A DNA stretch of 64,000 nt from JBCCXZ01 sp965228005 (GTDB lineage: Bacteria > Planctomycetota > Planctomycetia > Pirellulales > Lacipirellulaceae). Positions 61,056 through 64,000 of this stretch are shown piece after piece. The translations under genes and the position numbers were made by a program. Below the pieces are notes generated by a model, which was given only the letters and a program-made list of their open reading frames with translations, was not told the origin of the DNA and searched no databases. Position 1 is the stretch's first letter. Each line of letters begins with the position of its first letter. The DNA is taken from contig CBDDGV010000002.1 of assembly GCA_965228005.1 (NCBI GenBank), forward strand, positions 1 to 64,000, given 5' to 3'.

Positions 61056-63449
61056 ATGATCCAGAAGGAACCGGCAAGAAAGCTCTTCACGGCCGCGGCG
61101 TGCCTAGCCCTCGCGGTCGCGCCATGCACCGCCCGCGCCCAGTTCGACCCGTTCGAGATCGAGTTCTACGAACGGACCGTGACGAACGCCTCGACCGGCG
61201 AGCCGGTTTTCTTGCGGGACTTCGCGACCGCTGTGGCGGTTCTCCCTCCGGGGTCCACGACTTTCGAGAGCGGCACCGCGATCACCACCAACAGCGGCTT
61301 CTTCATGACCGCCGGCACCGAGATCAGCCTCTCGACCAACCCGAACGCCATCACGCAAGGCAGCCAGGCGCTCAACATCTCCATGCTCAACGTCAGCCAG
61401 GGCAACGGCGACACGGCGTTTGACCGCCCCGCCGAGTTGCACATCCCTTCGAGCGACCCGCGGTTCGCCACGTTCGAAGCGGTGGCCAACAACCCGTCGA
61501 ACTTCGAGGTCGCCTTCGACATCACCTTGGTCGACAGCGAAGTCCCCGACCTGGTCACCTTCACCGACACGCCGTTCCTTCAGATCGGGTTCTTCTCCGA
61601 TAGCGCCGGGGCCTTCGTCGAGCCGCCGGCCATCCGCGACCTCGTCGGCTACGGAGAGCAGGACCTCATCGACATCGAAACCAACGGCTTCCAGACCCGC
61701 AGCGTGTCGTTCCCGGCCGCCGACCTCAACCTGCCGACCGGACTGACCGGCACCCAACTCTACACGCTCGGGTTCGTCTTCAACGGGAACTGGCCCCTGA
61801 ACGAGCGGGCCGCGTTCAACATCGACAACCTCCGCTTCGCGCCGCGCTTCACCATCGACGCCCTCGACATCGACGACGACGGCGATGTCGACGCCGACGA
61901 CTTCGGCATCCTGATGGCCAACCAGCTCAACCCCGCCGCCAACACGTTCGCCCTGGGCGACCTCGACAACGACGGCGACAACGACTTCGACGACTTCCGC
62001 TTCTTCGAAGACGGCTACGAGGTGCTCGGCCTGCCCATCCCGTTCTCGGCCTTGGTCGCCGGCGTGCCCGAGCCGACCTCCGCGATGCTGTTGACGATCG
62101 CCGGGCTCGCCCTGGTTGCCCGCCGGCGACACGGCGCCGTCCTGGCGGCACTGCTGGTCACCGCGCTCGTGGGCCTGCCGACCCAACACGCACAGGCCCA
62201 GCTCTCCGACACGCTGCTCTTCGACTGGGAGGGCGGCCTCGACGGTTGGGGCGTCTCCGCCAGCGACGGCCTCGGCGTGACCCTCGGCAACTCGCCCGTG
62301 GGCGCCACCAACGGCGTCGACAGCCTCTCGCTGCAGCAGCCCATCGACGGCTTCAACTTCGGAGCCAGCACCTCCATCTTCGGGTCGGGCAACACCGCCT
62401 TCGACGCGTTCAACAACGCACTCGACGTCGGGGCCGAGAATTTTGTGCTGGAACTCGACGTCACCTACGACACGAACTTCATCCCCGCAGGCTCGTTCGT
62501 AAACGTCTCGCTATCGATCGACACCGGCGTTACGTTCGGCCAGGTCGACAGCCTCGCCACCTTCGACTACTCCTCCTCACCGCAGACGATCACCATCTCC
62601 GAGCCGCTGAGCAATTGGACCCTCCCCGATCAGAGCGGCGTCTCGGGCTTCTACGACCTCAACCTCGCCATCAACGGCGACTGGGGCTTCTCGCCCGCCA
62701 CGGTGTTCTTCGACAACTTCCGTCTCCGCCAAGTCACCGCGCCAGCGGTGCTGACGCTCGAGGTCGACGGCACCTCGGGGACCGGCCGCATCATCAACAA
62801 CTCCGGAGCCGATGGCACCGGCCCCGGCGGGACCGGCGGTCCGGTTGAATTCGACTACTACCAGATCCTCAGCTCTACCAACCGGCTGAACCCTGCTGGA
62901 TGGGACTCGCTCGACGACCAGAACATCGACGCCACCGACGGCCCCGACCCCGGCGGCGTTGCAGGCGACAGCGCCTTCGAAGGCTGGGCCGCGTCCAACG
63001 GCCAGGTCGACGCCCTGGTGGAGTCGAACTTCTTCGGCACTTCCACGCTTAACGACACCAACTCCTTCAACCTCGACACCCCCTACACCACCGGCGACGG
63101 CACAGACCTGACCTTCCTGTACCGCGAACCCGGTCGGCCCGACTTCCTGCGGACCGGCAACATCGTCGTGACCAACCCCGTCACCCCCATCAACACCGAC
63201 TTCGACCTCGACGGCGACACCGACATCGCCGACCTGCTGATCCAGCAACGCGGCTTCGGCATCGGTACAACCCTGGCCGAGGGCGACGCCGACGGCGACG
63301 GCGACGTCGACGCAGACGACCAAGCCTTTACACTCGCCGCGTTCGGCGACGGCAGCGCGGTGAGCGCCAGCATCGGCGTGGTGCCCGAGCCGGCGTCGCT
63401 GGGTCTGCTGGCCGCAGGGCTGGCGTGTCTCGGCCGCCGCAAACGCTAA
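61056..63449 (+). CDS. fused double PEP-CTERM/dockerin-like protein
   Basis: 797 aa made of two complete exported proteins in one frame. Part 1: signal peptide (LFTAAACLALAVAPCTARAQ), beta-rich body, calcium-type repeats DIDDDGDVDADDFG and DLDNDGDNDFDDF (about 271-320), then a PEP-CTERM signal (VPEP at 337, hydrophobic helix, RRRH at 356-359). Part 2 follows without a break: a second signal peptide (GAVLAALLVTALVGLPTQHAQA, to about 381), a concanavalin-like/CBM-type body, repeats DLDGDTDIADLL and DADGDGDVDADD (about 716-760) and a terminal PEP-CTERM signal (VPEP at 776). The ATG at 61056 has GGGGGA at 5 bases. Confidence 0.85.
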   Translation: MIQKEPARKLFTAAACLALAVAPCTARAQFDPFEIEFYERTVTNASTGEPVFLRDFATAVAVLPPGSTTFESGTAITTNSGFFMTAGTEISLSTNPNAITQGSQALNISMLNVSQGNGDTAFDRPAELHIPSSDPRFATFEAVANNPSNFEVAFDITLVDSEVPDLVTFTDTPFLQIGFFSDSAGAFVEPPAIRDLVGYGEQDLIDIETNGFQTRSVSFPAADLNLPTGLTGTQLYTLGFVFNGNWPLNERAAFNIDNLRFAPRFTIDALDIDDDGDVDADDFGILMANQLNPAANTFALGDLDNDGDNDFDDFRFFEDGYEVLGLPIPFSALVAGVPEPTSAMLLTIAGLALVARRRHGAVLAALLVTALVGLPTQHAQAQLSDTLLFDWEGGLDGWGVSASDGLGVTLGNSPVGATNGVDSLSLQQPIDGFNFGASTSIFGSGNTAFDAFNNALDVGAENFVLELDVTYDTNFIPAGSFVNVSLSIDTGVTFGQVDSLATFDYSSSPQTITISEPLSNWTLPDQSGVSGFYDLNLAINGDWGFSPATVFFDNFRLRQVTAPAVLTLEVDGTSGTGRIINNSGADGTGPGGTGGPVEFDYYQILSSTNRLNPAGWDSLDDQNIDATDGPDPGGVAGDSAFEGWAASNGQVDALVESNFFGTSTLNDTNSFNLDTPYTTGDGTDLTFLYREPGRPDFLRTGNIVVTNPVTPINTDFDLDGDTDIADLLIQQRGFGIGTTLAEGDADGDGDVDADDQAFTLAAFGDGSAVSASIGVVPEPASLGLLAAGLACLGRRKR

Positions 63450-63605
63450 ACACCGGTATTCAGCGGCCGCTGGTGCGGGCGGGGCAGCCCTGCACGAGTG
63501 GCCGGAATAGAAATCCCTAAGGACAAACCTGGCACACTTACCGCCCCTCCGGCCGGAAGCGTGCCGCACCTCAACAGGCTAACCGCCTCAACGGAGGAAA
63601 CGGTG

Positions 63606-64000
63606 ATGATCGTCAACAGCCCCGCCCCCCGAGCCGCCCGCCCCAGGCACGGATTCACGCTCGTGGAACTCCTGGTGGTGATCGCGATCATCGGCATCCT
63701 GGTCGCGCTCCTCTTGCCGGCGATCCAGTCCGCCCGCGAGGCCGCCCGCCGCATCCAGTGCGGCAACAACCTGAAGAACATCGGGCTCGCGCTGCAGAAC
63801 TACCACGACACCAACAAGCAGTTCCCCGAAGCCGGCTTGATGCCAAGGTTCTTCCTGCAGAAAGATGGCTCCGGACAGGTCACCAGCTCCCCGATCGTTT
63901 CGCAGAACTCGAGGCTCTTCGCCAACTGGGTGATACTGACACTGCCCTTCCTTGAGCAGCAGCCCCTCTACGATGCCTTCGCCGCGGAAGGGAGAGTGAC
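63606..64000 (+). CDS. DUF1559 pilin-like protein, 3' end beyond the window
   Basis: N-terminal type IV pilin-like signal with prepilin cleavage motif and helix: HGFTLVELLVVIAIIGILVA followed by LLLPAIQSAREAARRIQCGNN. Then LKNIGLALQNYHDTNKQFPEAG, the usual start of DUF1559. A GGAGG box lies about 8 bases before the ATG at 63606. The C-terminal H-x9-DG region is off the window. Planctomycetes encode dozens of these; surface or pseudopilus roles are assumed. It may be cotranscribed with the fused PEP-CTERM gene (156 bases). Confidence 0.9.
   Translation, partial: MIVNSPAPRAARPRHGFTLVELLVVIAIIGILVALLLPAIQSAREAARRIQCGNNLKNIGLALQNYHDTNKQFPEAGLMPRFFLQKDGSGQVTSSPIVSQNSRLFANWVILTLPFLEQQPLYDAFAAEGRV

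Overview
The window is a join of two unrelated bacteria. Bases 1 to about 5,497 are alphaproteobacterial: a minus-strand block in the order usual in Hyphomicrobiales (rsh, DUF2062, acpS, lepB, rnc, era), tightly packed with ATGA-type overlaps. From about 5,500 to 64,000 the DNA is planctomycetal and looks like a member of the Pirellulales. It carries DUF1559 pilin-like proteins, PEP-CTERM exported proteins with dockerin-like calcium repeats, a LEPRxLLA-type N-terminus, an FGly sulfatase and many signal-peptide proteins in G+C-rich DNA. At the join both flanking genes are cut in mid-domain at the same bases (rsh lacks its N-terminus, a ThuA-like gene lacks its C-terminus). An assembly chimera is by far the simplest reading. 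The stretch from about 5,500 to 9,450 is visibly less G+C-rich than what follows, so a second join near 9,333-9,488 cannot be excluded.

Layout of the planctomycete part. 5.5-9.3 kb: truncated ThuA-like gene, HD-GYP phosphodiesterase, HAD phosphatase, GGQ release-factor-like protein. 9.4-14.8 kb: a TetR regulator with an RND efflux adaptor and pump, with two matching TGACG-N3-CGTCA operator candidates, one in the promoter spacer and one inside the adaptor gene. 15-20 kb: PhoPQ-activated-type protein, two paralogous secreted carboxypeptidase-regulatory-like proteins, a Tat-exported metallopeptidase and a PHP-type tyrosine phosphatase. 20-28 kb (all minus strand): PfkB kinase, GDSL esterase, DUF1559 protein, sulfatase, glnS, secreted esterase, with two related ~190-nt repeat elements. 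28-41 kb: a six-TM HAMP adenylate cyclase, a TolC-like Cys-rich lipoprotein, a GH30 glycosidase, a Na/Pi cotransporter, an A/T-rich orphan, and a DevBCA-type ABC exporter whose ATPase is fused to a cyclic-nucleotide-binding domain and which has two different DevC permeases. 41-45 kb: three small proteins, a STAS/HATPase partner-switch pair, tRNA-Asn and a PEP-CTERM protein. 45-52 kb: ROK kinase, animal-type heme peroxidase, YHYH protein and an A/T-rich orphan.

52-64 kb is a candidate beta-mannan utilisation locus. A bimodular GH5-like hydrolase, an SSS sodium symporter and a GH130 phosphorylase form one minus-strand run, and a LacI regulator is divergent from it. Four 18-bp operator candidates (TGCTCAA-N4-TTGAGCA type) lie in two pairs, one between GH130 and lacI, the other upstream of a PEP-CTERM gene. 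This suggests that the exported PEP-CTERM proteins downstream belong to the same regulon. One of those proteins is two complete PEP-CTERM proteins fused in frame, with an internal sorting signal followed directly by a second signal peptide.

The strongest candidates for something undescribed are the cyclic-nucleotide-linked DevBCA exporter (with a cyclase and a TolC-like protein about 6 kb away), the fused double PEP-CTERM polyprotein, and the mannan locus with its distal operator pair.
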